From: Mnemiopsis leidyi
Taxonomy: Eukaryota; Ctenophora; Tentaculata; Lobata; Bolinopsidae
DNA length: 64,000 bases
Assembly (NCBI GenBank): GCA_000226015.1
Contig: JH153573.1
Location: 326,875 to 390,874 of the forward strand
Direction: 5' to 3'
A model generated the notes under the pieces. It was not told the origin of the DNA, made no database searches, and saw only the letters and a list, made by a program, of their open reading frames with translations. Below, piece after piece: positions 14,101 through 24,800 of the stretch. The stretch's first letter is position 1; each line of letters starts with the position of its first letter. The position numbers were made by a program, and so were the translations under genes.

Positions 14101-17100
14101 TTCCTTCAATTTTAAGTGCTGATACTTCAAGAGACGCATTTATGTATGTAGTTGTATATATACATGTATATATATGTATATATACACATCTCAAACATAC
14201 ATATACAGCTTAAACAAATATACTTGAAACAGAAACAAACAACAAACAAACAAACAAACAAACAATTTCAGGTACAAAGGGCCCGAAGTAGATTGCTGGA
14301 GTTTAGGAGTAGTTCTGTACACGCTACTGTGTGGTACAATGCCCTTTGACGACAGTGACATGAAACACTTGGTGGAGAGCATCACTACTGCTAGTTACCC
14401 CCACCCTAAAGGTCTTACCAAATGTGAGTAGTTTCTTATCTTTATATACCATCAACATTATATATATATATATATATTTCTTATCTTTATATACCATCAA
14501 CATTATTCCTCTTTTAAGTGTTCAATACTAATATTGTAAATTGTAGGTCTCAGTTCTCCGTGGCAGATATTTCGAAATATCTTAAAAGTTAAGCCTAATT
14601 TGGATCGCTCTTTATCATGTACCATGCAATACTAGTTGTCGCTGTAGTTATATCTCGCCATATTTCGTATAGATAACGGCTGCACACACTCTTTATTTAA
14701 CAATATCTATCAGACCACTGGTTTGTATAACAATGTTTAATTCATATAAATGTTAAAAGTTAGATATAGCACTTGTAGTCCACCACTTAATCTTACTTTA
14801 CTCCTGACTCTTATAAGTTATTTAACTGATAAGCCCTACTTTACACTGTCCAGAAAAACGATCTTAAACACATAAACAATTTTAGTTAAATTGAATTTTG
14901 CGTAACTATTTGCAGCATTGGATTTCATAAATTTTAATGCCATTTATATTATTTAATGATGCTCTAGAAAGTTTAGTTTACATAATCAGTGAGTTTTTCA
15001 ACAACAACATTCCAGTTGAAATTGGCCGGTATCAAATCAGTCTATCGCCCTGTAAAACTTGCCGTGTGTAATTTAAATGCACCAAACACAACCTCGCACC
15101 TCATATTTTCTAGATGTTATTAACAATTTAAACATGTGTGTATTGTGTTCAAAACTATTAAACACCATTTCATTCGTCTCATCTTTGCGGCTTTTACAGC
15201 TCCGATTTTTCTAAGGATTGAATGTATATTTGGAACAAAATTAGAAAAATTAATAGCATTCTAATATTAGTGGCACTAAAATTATCTCAACAGTAGAATT
15301 GTGGCTTGTGACTTTTATAAATTTAAGTTAATTACAACCCTGTGCGATATGCCTGATTGTCTGTGTACTACGTTTACATGATATGCGAAGTGTATGAAAT
15401 GTATTTTAACAATACAATACAATACACACTTGTGTAGCACTAAAGTGCTTGGTACATTCTTCACATACCACGTGTTTCCAATCGCAATTACCATCTACCA
15501 ATAATTGTAACTCTTCTAATTATCACCGATGGTGAGAATTAGCGTGCTGACCAGAGAAATAATACATGCGTGTATAGAATGTAGCATGTGGACTCTACAC
15601 AACACAATAATATATTACCAAACTTCATAGTGTCATCCCGGAGAAGCCTCCACAGTATTGTACACCGTACACAGTATTGTACACCGTACACAGTATTGTA
15701 CACCGTACACAGTATTGTACACCGTACACAGTATTGTACAACGTACACAGTATTGTACAACGTACACAGTATTGTACAACGTACACGTGTGACTTAACGA
15801 AGGAAGCCATTTAAATTTTTGCCATGTTTGATGTTTGTCAAAACTAGGTTATATTGTTAAAGATATAGTTCTTATGTCGCTGTCTGAGCTTGTACAGCTC
15901 CAATATCAGCTGTATGGTTTTAACACAGTTTGCAGTGTTAAATTCGCTTCGGAAGTTGTTCGAAGGTAGTTAAACTAAGAAAATCTTGGATTCGCTCCAA
16001 AATTTAATTTTTTTAATGCTCGAATATTAATGCATTCCTGGAAAATGACTTAATAAAGAGTATATTATATGAATGGGCGTCCAATCACTGTTGCAACGAA
16101 TCTACTCCTGTTGAAATATCAGAGGATAAGGTCACTGCTGCAACGTAATTTAAGGATGTCCACTAGCTGCCTGTAATTGTCTATCCCAACCAAAATGTCA
16201 ACAAATCCGCGCTGTCGTGTACGGAACGCGCCAATATATTAACCTTATATCGTCGACGATTTTTCAAAAACCTGTATGCGCGGCGCAAAGCTAGCCTAGC
16301 TATATAGCTGAGCCGCGCTAGCTCGCTTTTTACTAGCTATGTTACAGCTGGGTGCTGCTTATTATTTAAGTTTCTTGGCGGTTAGACTTAAAATTTGAAT
16401 TACCCAACCGAAAATCTCTATGATTGTTGTCAAGTCACATCAACAGGCCACTGTATTTTCCGATAAATTGCTTGCCGCTGATGCCACATACCTTCAAAAT
16501 GTCAGAACACAGCGACTCCCAGACATGCAAGATATGCAATTAATTATAGCTGCATAATACAGTCTCTGCTTTTGAATTATGAAACTGCTTTTTGACGCCT
16601 AAGCTAACTTCCAGTCTGTCAACTGTTTAATATATAATTTATTTTCAGCTGCGCTGGACATGATAGCTCGTCTGCTAAGAGCTAACCCAAAGAAAAGAGC
16701 GACAATAGAAAACATTCGACTTCATCCGTGGACAAATGATGGGTATTCCAAACCTCCTATGCAACAACCGCTCTCCAATATAAACCACAAGGACAGAAGG
16801 CGGTTGAGTAGTAAAATATCGTGTTTAGTAGAGACTCCGATCAAAGGTATGACGCCCGGTAGTAGGACTAGATCAGATTCCAGGCTCAATGAGCGATCTA
16901 TGAAACCCCGCACCCCTTCAGCTTCAATGAGACCGTCTACGAAATCTGGGGAGACTCCTGTGTCTAACCCGAATGCCAAACGAAGGCTGGTAATGGAGCC
17001 GAGCAGTCCCCAGCCCGCAATGAAATCAGTGTCGGAAGAGCCTGAGATTGAACGCCCCAAATCCGCCAGCGCAATGCTTTCTAAAGTTCCCTCCAAACCA

Positions 17101-19023
17101 CCTAGACCAAGTCGTTCGAAAATTGAACGCTGTGAAATGATGGGAATCCCGGGATCCCCGACTAAAAACAGCGATCAGCGGAGTGGAAGTGAGTCAGAAG
17201 GCAGGCAGGCTCTGTCACCTGACTCTGCTTTGAAACGGAGTTCCAGTCACGGGAACAAGGTCAAACAATCTTCTCCTGAAAGCAAATTTAAGCTAACTCC
17301 CGACCGCCGCACTCTATCTGAGAACACGTCCTTAGCTCAATTTAGTAGCGATTACGAGAGGGACATCAACAGTTTCAAGCCACCTGCTATAAAAGACGCG
17401 GGCGAAATAACGATGATAGACTCGGAGTCTCACTTGTTTGACGGTTTCGGAGGTAGCACTCGCAACGTTTACCTCGACCCGAACATAACTGACATCACTA
17501 AAGAGCTAAAGGAACCAAGTATCGTGATATCTCCCACAGAACCGCCCAAACCTGATAACAAGACACCAGTACCAGAGGAGAATTCCACCGCCTCCAAGAA
17601 AACGCCGACCCCAACCAACCCTCCCTCTACGCAACCTGAAAAAACGACAAAGAAGTCATTAAGTGCTAGGACATCTTTGCCCAAACGGGAAGCAAACGGC
17701 CCTAGTGCTCGCTCTAAAGCTGCGATAAACAAGACTGGTCTGGGTGCTAAACGTCCTCTGGGTAGACCCTCAGAAAGCAGCACTCAGCGAGGCAAGTCCG
17801 CAACCACAAACAGAGACAGACCAAGCTCTGTGAAGAGCAGGACACCCGTCAAGAGCCACAACACTATCTCTAATCCATCTCGGAGTAGACGGAACTCTGA
17901 CGTCATCACCGGATCTTTGTCTAACTTGTCTATTCGGAGCGAGACTGACAAATCGACCTCGTCTGAAACTGGAAGGACCAGGATTACTAGGAATATATCA
18001 ACAGCTCCCTCAAGTTCCCCCGCTAAACGCAACTTGAATGTCAAGAGTAAGGTTGACTGTCATAGAACCCCTAAGAGATCTACTACTGCCAGTAGTGGGT
18101 CTGGAGAGATCATCAAAAAGAATGACAAAGATAAGGAGGGCGTGAAGTCCAAGATTTCTGCTTTGATCACCAATCGGTCTAGCAAGACCTCGAATAACAA
18201 GAAACCGACAGAAACATCGCTGGGTTCCGCACCGAACACTCCGAGATCGAAACGAGCCAATAAAGTCACGGTTAGTTAGATTCTAGTTCGTTTTCTATTT
18301 TCATAGAAGAAAGGGTGCACGACAATCTTGCCGTCTAGTATTTTCTAGTAAAATGGCCATGCAATGTTTCTTATAAATTTCGGAATGAAGTCATAAAATC
18401 TCCTTTCTCATTCCAATCTTTATAGTTGATTTTGCAATGATAATCACAATCTTTTATTCACTCGTTCTTGGAATTTACACAGTACAATACTTTCACACCA
18501 TGTAGAATTGAAAAGAAAAACATCTTTGAACATTAGTGAGTCAGATGGTTGATTTGTTCTTCCGAAAAGCCTTGCGAGTTCTTGATTTTCACGTGATCCT
18601 TTGACAAATTCTACTGCCTGATTTAATTATCAGTGCATTGGCACAAGTTTTACCTTTTAAATTTAAGTTGATTTATGCATGGCATTGATACATTATTTTA
18701 TGACATTGAGAACATCTTTTTTAGATCTTGGAGTTGGAAATGCAGTGTTTGATGTACGATCTTTAAAATTTTCGAATAGTGTGCAACTTGGCCTTTTTTT
18801 AAATGTCTTAAGCCAAAAATGTCAATTCATTATTCGAAGAACTTCCTACCACGTCCAGCTTACCCGTGTCTCTACGCAGGGAGAGAAGACTCCAAACAGA
18901 AACAGCATGCTGCCCCGGTACAAGGGGGCTAACACCCCGGGATCCACCCCCCACCGGGCCCGATCCAACACTGAGCCGGTACAGAAACTAACGAACGACA
19001 TAAAGAAAATGCCATTTCGCTGA
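1186..19023 (+). CDS. NUAK: NUAK-family serine/threonine kinase (AMPK-related), 8 coding exons, 820 aa
   Basis: Coding exons are 1186-1287, 3172-3292, 3747-3898, 7594-7659, 7882-7985, 14272-14423, 16649-18270 and 18880-19023 (TGA); all phases close. Seen: Gly-rich loop GEGTYGKV (about residues 16-23), VAIK lysine K38, catalytic HRDLKLEN with D132, DFG at 150-152, activation loop [12 protein letters not shown] with T165 at the site LKB1 phosphorylates in relatives, and [23 protein letters not shown] together with GPEVD is typical of NUAK1/2 within the AMPK-related group, whose members act in cell adhesion, polarity and stress signalling. The C-terminal 540 residues are rich in S/T/P/K/R with no fold I recognise; I did not find the GILK phosphatase-binding motif of vertebrate NUAKs. 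An acceptor at 1176-1177, nine bases before the ATG, implies a 5'UTR exon upstream. MELK is a less likely alternative. The exon 3 donor is tandemly tripled (see findings). Confidence 0.93.
3881..3946 (+). repeat. 22-bp tandem triplication across the NUAK exon 3 splice donor
   Basis: Three identical 22-bp units (3881-3902, 3903-3924, 3925-3946) each contain the last 18 coding bases of exon 3 (reading V D Y C H K) and the first four intron bases GTTT. The gene therefore has three identical donor sites, after 3898, 3920 and 3942. Only the first keeps the frame into exon 4 (N L I V H R D). Confidence 0.9.
4509..4602. repeat. 16-bp minisatellite in NUAK intron 3
   Basis: About 5.9 near-perfect copies of GTTATCATTACACATG. 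It is open in several frames only because of its periodicity. Confidence 0.85.
6898..7024. repeat. Imperfect AT-rich tandem repeat in NUAK intron 3
   Basis: Three to four irregular copies of a unit containing AGTGTACACATAAC and TATCATCACGT, with partial palindromes of the form TAGTGTACACTA. No coding evidence. Confidence 0.6.
8081..8330. repeat. (CA)n microsatellite in NUAK intron 5
   Basis: About 250 bp of CA repeats with interruptions (ACAGAC, CGCACA). Long apparent ORFs on both strands here are low-complexity artefacts. Confidence 0.95.
8406..9190. repeat. Diverged direct duplication inside NUAK intron 5
   Basis: A segment beginning TGTACAAACAA..TGTTGCCAAG at 8406 recurs at 8929. Both copies then share GTAGCACGTG, CAGTCCAACCTCGAT and GGCGTGTGTT, and both end at GGTATGTGAGCA (about 8703 and 9172). 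Copies are about 260-320 bp with internal indels. No gene is recognised in either. Confidence 0.6.
9430..9880. mobile_element. Possible short DNA transposon remnant in NUAK intron 5
   Basis: GAGCATGGTAC at about 9445-9455 is matched in inverted orientation by GTACCATGCTC at about 9857-9867. Both ends continue into similar GC-rich bases. The interior has no ORF. Element boundaries and target duplication are not resolved. Confidence 0.35.
10008..10020. other. Assembly gap (13 N) beside a CA microsatellite
   Basis: Thirteen unknown bases followed directly by CACACACACA. The gap size may be a placeholder in a repeat that was hard to assemble. Confidence 0.95.
10768..10935. repeat. Tandem repeat of TTGTAGTATCAAG type in NUAK intron 5
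   Basis: About a dozen imperfect 12-13 bp units such as AAGTTGTAGTATC, preceded by a doubled ATGCCATTATATACTTGAT. Confidence 0.75.
12360..12480. repeat. TA/TG-rich simple sequence in NUAK intron 5
   Basis: Alternating purine-pyrimidine sequence with runs such as TATATATATATATA and repeated ACATGTATA. ORFs read through it encode only I/Y/T/C-rich repeats. Confidence 0.7.
14434..14506. repeat. Short duplication separated by (TA)n just after the NUAK exon 6 donor
   Basis: TTCTTATCTTTATATACCAT and its extension CAACATTA occur twice, separated by a (TA) run. The pair starts about 10 bp into the intron. Confidence 0.75.
15651..15783. repeat. 19-bp minisatellite, 7 copies, in NUAK intron 6
   Basis: Seven head-to-tail copies of CACAGTATTGTACACCGTA. 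The last three carry the same C-to-A change (GTACAACGTA), so the array grew in at least two steps. Open in several frames because of its periodicity. Confidence 0.95.
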
Positions 19024-19200
19024 TCTCGTCAGGACCGACTTCCTCCCAGGGGGATTGTCTTGACGCGAAACCTAAATTTCGAGCTCGCTCTGCGTTCTCT
19101 ACTTCTCTGTGATGCTCGTGACGAAATTCGAGAGAAGTTCGTCCAAAACCAAAACGCGTGGCTCCGTCCTCGTGTGATTATTGATACGTGTACATAGTAT

Positions 19201-19206
19201 AATAAA
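19201..19206 (+). terminator. Poly(A) signal of the NUAK gene
   Basis: A canonical AATAAA lies 178 bases after the NUAK stop codon, with no better hexamer between. It is the likely 3' end signal. Confidence 0.6.
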
Positions 19207-19224
19207 ACTGAGTTTTATGTGAAA

Positions 19225-21766
19225 AGACAACGCAATTGGCGACTATCTCGTTACACTATAGTCCACTGCGTGACGTCCAGACGAGCTCCGAACATTTGTA
19301 CACGTGACTTGCTGGTTTAAAGTTATAAGATGGACGTGATTCTGCGCGCGCATCGCTGTGCACGATTTACTAAAACCTTGTTGCACCTGACCAGCTTGTC
19401 GTGTGACCAATGTTTTGGGCCGTTAAATGATGTTCAAATTCAATCAAGTACTGTACTGATGATGTCCGAGTTTGCATAAAATTATGATATAACTTGAGCA
19501 TATTTATCTGAAGGATCGGAAAGATTCTTCTGGGGTGTTTTATATTGTAATTTTTAGTACAATTAATTCGGTCTTGTGTGACTGTCACGTTGATTTTTAT
19601 ACATTAAATCTAAGAATTTCTAGTTCAATCTTCAAGTTCAATTATGTGTTTTTATTCGCCTTTGACAAATAAACACAGCTTTAATTGGAATTGGATAGAA
19701 TCAGGAATTGAAATAGTCCTAGATGTTTAGTCGCAGTTTTGTACTATTATTAGTATTAGCATTTAGTATTCCAAGATTTAAGTGAAGTAAAAAATCTTTT
19801 ATCAAGTATAGTAACAAGTGATTCTTAGAAGCAAGGGTCAAGGGCACAGCTTAAAGTTAAAGTTAAGTTCGCCCAATACCCAACACCACAGAGGCTACCA
19901 AGTATACAAGCACAGCCACAGGGGCTTCGTTGCCTTGCGTTGCGGCCCATTTTCAAATTGCGCCGCGCGTCAACGGGCGATGCGCGTCTAGAATTTCTTC
20001 GAAATTTCTGTCGCCAGGCCAGAAATGCGTGATAGCGCGTGATGCAGATGGCCGCGACAGTAGGTTATCAACCTACAAGCCGCGCGCTGCCGTTTCGCGG
20101 CAGCAGATTTTATAAGCAACGTCTGACAAGAGCTTCGTTGTTTCTTTGACGAGATTATACCCGTCTACTGTTCAGCTGCGTGAGTCGGGTATCACCGCGA
20201 CAATAAGCACCTGGCCTGGTTTTGCTACACGTTGCCTAGCCCTGCTGCCACGAAGCGGCAGCATCAGGCGCGCGGCCACCGCGCCCCTGGAAAAAATTCC
20301 TGAAAAGGGTCACAACGTGAGACAAATGAAACTGAAAGGCACGCCGGAGGCTGCCGCTTCGCGGCGGCAGGGCTAATGGCTAACTCACTAAGCAACGTGT
20401 GGCTGCGAGTGCGCGCGGCCACCGCTTCGCGGCAGCAGAGCTATAAAGCTTAAGCAACGTGTAGCAAATCTAAGTCTAATGTGCGATGCGCGTTTAGGAT
20501 TTTCGCGAAATTCGCCAGAACAGAAATGCAACAGTAGCTTATTAACCTACCAGGTCCAGAGTACAAGTTGATCACATATGAAGCCATCAAATTTAATTTT
20601 GCAGTTGCCAGTCGTTGCTTGTCTGACTTCGTCCGACCCTCATTCGTCAACGTGCGATGCGCGTCTAGGATTTCTTCGCCAGGCCAGAAATGCGTGACAG
20701 CGCGTGATGGCCGCGACAGTAGGTTATCAACCTACAACTCATTCGAAGCGAATGAATAAAATGACAGGAGGGTGCGCGCTGCCGTACAAGTCGTTGCCTA
20801 GCCCTTGCTCTAACCAGAGCCCTTTTAGTTTTGTGCGCACAATTTCAAATTATTTGTCTTAAAAATCCCATTCCGGAGCATGGATATCCGGTCAGTTCCT
20901 ACTCCTAGTCCTAACTTTAAGTTTAACTGAGACAAATTGAAATAATCCAACTCCAAGTGAATGAAAATCCATTCAAAATAAAATGAATTCGATCATATTA
21001 ATGTTACTCAATACTCTTACAGTTACAGTTTGATCATTCAGAATTGAAACCTTTCAGTTTCAGCTTTAAAATTCAATTGCTGCTAATGCAATAATTAAAG
21101 CTTAACTGTCCTAAAAACTAATCTACCGCTTAAACTCAAAGGCCATTTCTTAGCAAGTTGGCATAGAATAAAGTGATATTTGTTTTCCTATTCCCTATTC
21201 CCAGCATTTAAACTGGGAAATCTTAGCCAATCATCGCATGAATCAATAACTATAACTATAAATCATTGTAGTCCTGGTTAAGGTTTACATTTACCAGATA
21301 TTTCAGCTAAGGCGCTAAGTCTAAGGCTAAAATAAAGTAGCCATGTTTCGGTTGAATTTGGAATATATAATTATGTGGCTGTATTTGTACTGGTACTTAT
21401 GAAAAATTCATGAAAAATACATGCTAATGCTATTGCTATTGGTCTCTATCATCACAATCAAACTCATTCAAATAAATATTCGTAAGTCACAAATCATGAT
21501 CTACGCATTAAATTCCTTGTATCACGCTCTGGCAAGCACCCCCGTAGGCAGCCGTTCGCGCTTGGAAGCAGGGTCACTGACAGATCTAGTTCTAGAAAGA
21601 TACTCTCAAACTTGTTGGATAAGGGTGTGTCCTATGTCCTAGCTCTAAGAAAATTCTCCACACTGCACAGAATTGGCGGTGTCTCAAATTGAAAAGAATA
21701 AGACTAAGACGACAAACACTAAGACTACTAGCACAAGTTATTCATTATAATGCTGATCAGTGTACT
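19225..21766. other. Intergenic spacer between NUAK and the PLC/sushi gene
   Basis: This spacer separates the convergent 3' ends of the two genes. Apart from the GC-rich repeat cluster at 19965-20810 it is plain AT-rich sequence. I see no gene in it. Confidence 0.6.
19965..20810. repeat. Cluster of GC-rich interspersed repeats with hairpins
   Basis: Two repeat types are interleaved. Type A (about 90-125 bp; about 19965-20075, 20475-20555, 20648-20740) carries GCGATGCGCGTCTAG, CAGGCCAGAAATGCG and the hairpin GTAGGTTATCAACCTAC. Type B carries GCTGCCGC TTC GCGGCAGC-like hairpins with flanking GCAACGTGTAGCAA. A nearly whole type B copy spans 20222-20325, with inverted ends TTGCTACACGTTG and CAACGTGAGACAA. 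The apparent ORF at 20146-20376 reads through this element. Confidence 0.65.
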
Positions 21767-21772
21767 TTTATT
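21767..21772 (-). terminator. Poly(A) signal of the PLC/sushi gene
   Basis: AATAAA on the minus strand, 65 bases past the stop codon at 21837-21839. Confidence 0.55.
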
Positions 21773-21836
21773 TAGTGACTATAAATATGATGTCGTTAAT
21801 TCGTTATTGTTAACATGTCTTTCAATTCTCCACGCT

Positions 21837-24800
21837 TTAGTTTCTCAGTATAAATAGTCGGCACAGCAGTAATAAAACATTTCCATCCTTGTTGCTATCG
21901 AAACAGTCGAGAACGTTTTGTTGGTCACTCCCGTCACATTGCTTCAGCCACATGGCACGCACCCACACTCCTCTATCACCTGATAATAGTTCAGTTATAA
22001 TTTTCTTAGAGTTCGACGTCAGAAATAATCTAAAAATAACCTTCATTACAGCCCAATTCAATTGCTGAAATCATAGGCTTTAATTAAGTTTAAAAGTACA
22101 GTAAATATTATCCTACCATTGAGTACCAATGTTGCATCGTCAAAATTTATTGTATTTGTATGAGTCTGAGCTCGATAAAAATCCAAACAAAACTTACGGA
22201 TAGCTCGATAAAAATACAAACAAAACTTACGGATAGCTCGATAAAAATTGAAACAAAACTTACGGATAGCCCGATAAAAATTGAAACAAAACTTACGGAT
22301 AGCCCGAAGTTTCGAGGCGGAGATTTATCGCAGAAGAGGGTTATGTTCTTGGTACTTTTAACTGTCGGCTTGCAACACATGCCAGCTTCCCTACATGTTC
22401 CGAAACAGAACTGAAGAAACATTATTTATTATCTGGGCAAGTATAACAAGAAACAGGAATCATAGGTTTAGAAAATCCTAGTTCTTTATCCCTGTAAGCA
22501 GCAATATGTGTTGTTACTTTAAGTTTAAGTTTAATTTCAACCAACATACCCGATTAGTGACTGGTCTATCACTCCTACACTCGTCTGCCTCGATGAAGGT
22601 CCTGTAAACCTTGGTTGTGCACGTGTCACAGATCCGGGTGTTACAAACCCTGGTCTCCTCCAGGGAGGGACAGTTTCCGTTTATTTCGTTCCCGTGGGAG
22701 GAGAGCACTTCCCGGCTCCTGGTCTGGACCCCTCCCTCGCAGATGGCAGAACATTCGCCCCAGTCACTCCACTCGCTCACCTCGCACTGTCTCCCTGGGT
22801 AAGAGCTCGGTTTAGAAGTAGAACTGGAAACTTGAGGGTTTGACTTCAGATAGTTAAGAAATTGGTTACTTGATATCGATATTAATAATTATGAACAGTG
22901 CTTGAGCTTCATTAGGTATTGATGTACGGCAAACTATTAGTATTAAAAGTATGTTCGAACACTGATCGCTTTATTAATATTTGGCTTATTTAACTGCAAC
23001 TTGACCAACAAGTTAATATACACGAGTTACGTAAAGTGAAAAACTTACTAATGCAGTCAGGAACGTTTACAGACCACATTCCATTCTCCTGACATGTGGT
23101 TACTATGGAAACAGTGCTGGCCTGTCCCTCGAACACGTGACCCCAGTTACAAGTGTACCCGTACATACTTCCGAAGTCAGTAGTCGTACCGTACACTTTA
23201 CCGTTAGCCGGATATGGGGGAAATCCACAATCTACTCCTAGATGGGTTTAATATCGGATTGTTAGTTCTGGACAACTGTTAACTAAGAAACTAACAAATT
23301 GTACTACCAGCGATCAAAAATCAAAATGACCACGACGCGGAAACTGAACTTGCATTTCATAAGGAAGCCTACAATTATGTTACTGGGTCTTGCAAGGTCT
23401 GTGTTTGCACTTAAAATCATAGAAGAAACGGCCAAAGGGTTTATGTACCACAGACAAATCATAAAAACTCAAAAATTATAGACTAACTTTGGCAGACAGG
23501 TACAGTTCCAGTCCATGAGCCGTTAGACTGGCAGTTTCTAGTCAGGCTCCCGACAAGTCTGAAACCCAAGTCACACTCGTACCTCACTACCGCATCGAAA
23601 CCACGGTCTTCTCCCATCAGAGTTCCGTTTAATGGGATCTCGGGATCCCCGCATTGAATGTCTTGAGCTGAGGAAAAGTCGTTATATTTTCCAAGAATGT
23701 TATTTAGAGATACGTTTACACAAAATTATTCTTGAAAGCACGTGTTCTAAGACATTTCTAATAATGTAATTGTATTTCTATCGAAAATTATAGGTACAAC
23801 ACAACTCTGCAGACTGTATAATATCTTACCGACGTCAGTGCAGGTGTATCCCTGAATCCTGGGTAGCCATACGTGGGACAGACCGTGACTCCACATGGAC
23901 TCTGCTAAACTGTACGCTTCCCTGAGACATTGGAAAATTGATATAATTGGGACATGCTCAATGAGATACCTCCTCTTGCAATGAGATACCTCCTCTTTGC
24001 AACATCAACAGAAAGGTATGTTTACTTTAAGGTTGCTTCATTGCTTCAATCTTCATGTACTTGACAACTGCACCTTGAGTGCTTGAACCGTAATCACATA
24101 TGTAGTAATACGTTTGATCGACAATGATACAATCATCGTCGAACATTTAAATTTCAGCAAACTGCCAATTTAAATCCCGCTACACTTTGACGGGTAACCC
24201 CTACTCTTACCTAGGTGTGAGAGGCAGGGCAAACACCAGGTCCTCTCCACACGCCCGCAGATCTCCATTGTTAGGAAGATGTTGGAAACTACCCGACACA
24301 GTGAAATGTCCCTCCTCCCTCTCCCTGCACGCCAGATGTAGAGTTCTGCTGCACTCCGTGTTAACCCACCCGTATGTCATTGTGTTCGGGTCCAGGTAGA
24401 AGGAGGTGCAACCCGTACAGGCCTGGTTGTGGTGGTGGGGCAGCCAGGTCCAGCTGCAACCTGATATAACACATATTTATTGTTGTGATCTTTAAACTTA
24501 CAGATATATAAGTTTATACTTCAAGTTCAAACTCAAGTGTTGAATTTCATGAAAAGGACCTTGGAGACAAAACCAGGTACCTCAAATAACAATTCTGCAG
24601 CCGAAACATAAAAGGTCGCGCTCATTATAAACTCTTTTCATTTCTATTCCAACACTTTTACTTTTCTACTCGTATAAACTCTTTACCAAAATAACAGACG
24701 TAAAATAACAGTAAAACTAAAGTGTACCGAAAAGATCGGAGTAGTTGGAGGCCTGCAGAGCTATCTGGGAGTTACATCTAGCCGCTTGTTGAAGATCTGA

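Noticed and set aside
16722-18269. Several minus-strand ORFs of 69-124 aa
   Set aside because: Shadows of the large NUAK tail exon; the plus frame has matching splice phases on both sides.
20146-20376. 76-aa ORF with ATRCLALLPRSGS
   Set aside because: The same peptide appears at 61500-61748 because both frames read a hairpin MITE; not a protein gene.
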